Shown here piece after piece: positions 61,417 to 61,966 of a DNA stretch of 61,966 nucleotides. Origin of the DNA: JADKIH01 sp049363815 (GTDB taxonomy: Bacteria > Bacteroidota > Bacteroidia > AKYH767-A > 2013-40CM-41-45); the NCBI GenBank assembly GCA_049363815.1, contig JBMQEM010000124.1:1-61966 (forward strand), written 5' to 3'. The notes beneath the pieces are model-generated. The model was not told the DNA's origin, searched no databases, and saw only the letters and a program-made list of their open reading frames with translations. How positions within the stretch are numbered: the first letter of the stretch is position 1; each line of letters starts with the position of its first letter. The position numbers and the translations under genes were made by a program.

Positions 61417-61435
61417 CACTGTTTAAATAAAAAAA

Positions 61436-61822
61436 ATGTCCCAAACCATTTCACAACTTACCATAGTAGTAAACGACTACGATGAAGCTATAAAATTCTA
61501 CACCGAAAAACTTGGTTTCATTCTGTATGAAGACAAAGTCATGAGTGAAAGCAAACGCTGGGTAGTTGTTGGTCCGAAGAATTCGGATTGTAAATTGTTA
61601 CTTGCGAAAGCAGCGAATGAAGAACAACGAACGCGAATTGGAAATCAGACGGGCGGACGGGTGTTTCTTTTTCTTTATACAACAGACTTTTGGACCGACT
61701 ACAATTTAATGAAATCAAAAAATGTTGAATTCGTTAGAGAAGCTGTAGAAGAAGAATGGGGAACTGTTGCAGTGTTTAAAGATCTGTATGGGAATCTTTG
61801 GGATTTTATTCAGAATCGATAA
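61436..61822 (+). CDS. VOC family protein (glyoxalase/bleomycin-resistance fold)
   Basis: 128-residue single vicinal-oxygen-chelate domain. The N-terminal VVNDYDEAIKFYTEKLGFILYED and the C-terminal FKDLYGNLWDFIQN are the usual family ends, and a GGRVFLFLYTTDF strand lies between. The metal site cannot be certain from one domain, and it probably acts as a dimer. Substrate unknown. It is a plus-strand gene after the heptamer repeat, with no visible operon partner. Confidence 0.88.
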   Translation: MSQTISQLTIVVNDYDEAIKFYTEKLGFILYEDKVMSESKRWVVVGPKNSDCKLLLAKAANEEQRTRIGNQTGGRVFLFLYTTDFWTDYNLMKSKNVEFVREAVEEEWGTVAVFKDLYGNLWDFIQNR

Positions 61823-61966
61823 GCCGGGTAGACAGAGATTGTTCCTATAGTAAAGTTTAATGTTGCCATTGAAATATTAATTCAAAAATGAAACTTTGTA
61901 CCTTAGAAAACGAAAGGGTCCTTTCAGGATGACCATACACGCCAACAAAAATGCACAAGGGGGAAA
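61823..61966. other. Right-edge region; possible start of a further gene
   Basis: An ATG at 61929 begins an open frame (MTIHANKNAQGG) that runs off the edge, too short to identify. TACCTTAG (61903-61910) resembles TAnnTTTG with one mismatch. No other feature is supported. Confidence 0.3.

Noticed and set aside
61929..61966. Partial gene at the right edge
   Set aside because: Twelve codons are too few to support a call.
1..61966. tRNA, rRNA or riboswitch genes
   Set aside because: I saw no cloverleaf, rRNA core or known riboswitch core sequence in any gap.

Overview
The window looks like a chromosomal segment of an AT-rich, respiring member of the phylum Bacteroidota (G+C roughly 40% by eye, not computed). 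The evidence is taxonomic by content: seven proteins carry type IX secretion system (T9SS) C-terminal sorting domains of type A or type B, there are SprB-type adhesin repeats, head-GIN (DUF2807) proteins, a carboxypeptidase-regulatory-domain TonB receptor, a futalosine-pathway menaquinone enzyme (MqnC), a short NuoG without the molybdopterin-like part, and promoter -7 boxes of the Bacteroidota form TAnnTTTG. No rRNA, tRNA, CRISPR array, transposase or phage gene was recognised.

Layout. 1-7706 (minus strand): the complex I operon nuoA-B-C-D-E-F, then a small repeat-bounded four-helix-bundle gene, then nuoG-H-I, running off the left edge. 8068-12129 (minus): an ECF sigma factor, its membrane anti-sigma factor and two head-GIN surface proteins; near-identical ECF-type promoters precede the sigma gene and the first GIN gene, suggesting an autoregulated cell-envelope regulon. 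12257-20746: mostly housekeeping genes (L-serine ammonia-lyase, TMEM175-like channel, F420-type dinucleotide-binding protein, LepA, MetF, riboflavin synthase) plus a T9SS cargo protein and a GxxExxY protein. 20753-38606: a type B T9SS protein, MqnC, M17 aminopeptidase and PdxA, then a surface/secretion block with two paralogous T9SS-exported alpha/beta-hydrolase-fold proteins (one lacking a normal catalytic triad), a TonB-dependent receptor and a 1678-residue P-domain/CotH-kinase/13x SprB protein. 39314-44334: a biotin carrier protein and a plus-strand cluster of lipoprotein M1 aminopeptidase, PagL-like deacylase and GIN lipoprotein. 44441-53888: RNase HI, glycine C-acetyltransferase, a second GxxExxY protein, an RND/MMPL transporter, a T9SS protein, RfbA, an SDR epimerase and a polyprenyl synthase. 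54179-61822: a 1672-residue type B T9SS adhesin-like protein, a radical SAM/SPASM enzyme, a seven-bladed WD40 protein and a VOC protein.

The most unusual signal is not a gene. Nearly every long intergenic gap is filled by short degenerate sequences that repeat with a 7-bp period (several different heptamer families) or with an 8-11-bp period (TTAACAC-, CGCAGAT- and similar families). They frequently occur as inverted pairs that would fold into long hairpins at gene ends. All three small orphan ORFs of the four-helix-bundle (S23/IVP) and GxxExxY families in the window sit beside such repeats, and the four-helix-bundle gene inside the nuo operon is bracketed by a perfect 28-bp inverted repeat. 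I propose this repeat system, with its passenger ORFs, as the best candidate for an undescribed element class; heptanucleotide repeats are known in filamentous cyanobacteria (STRR sequences), but their role here is open.
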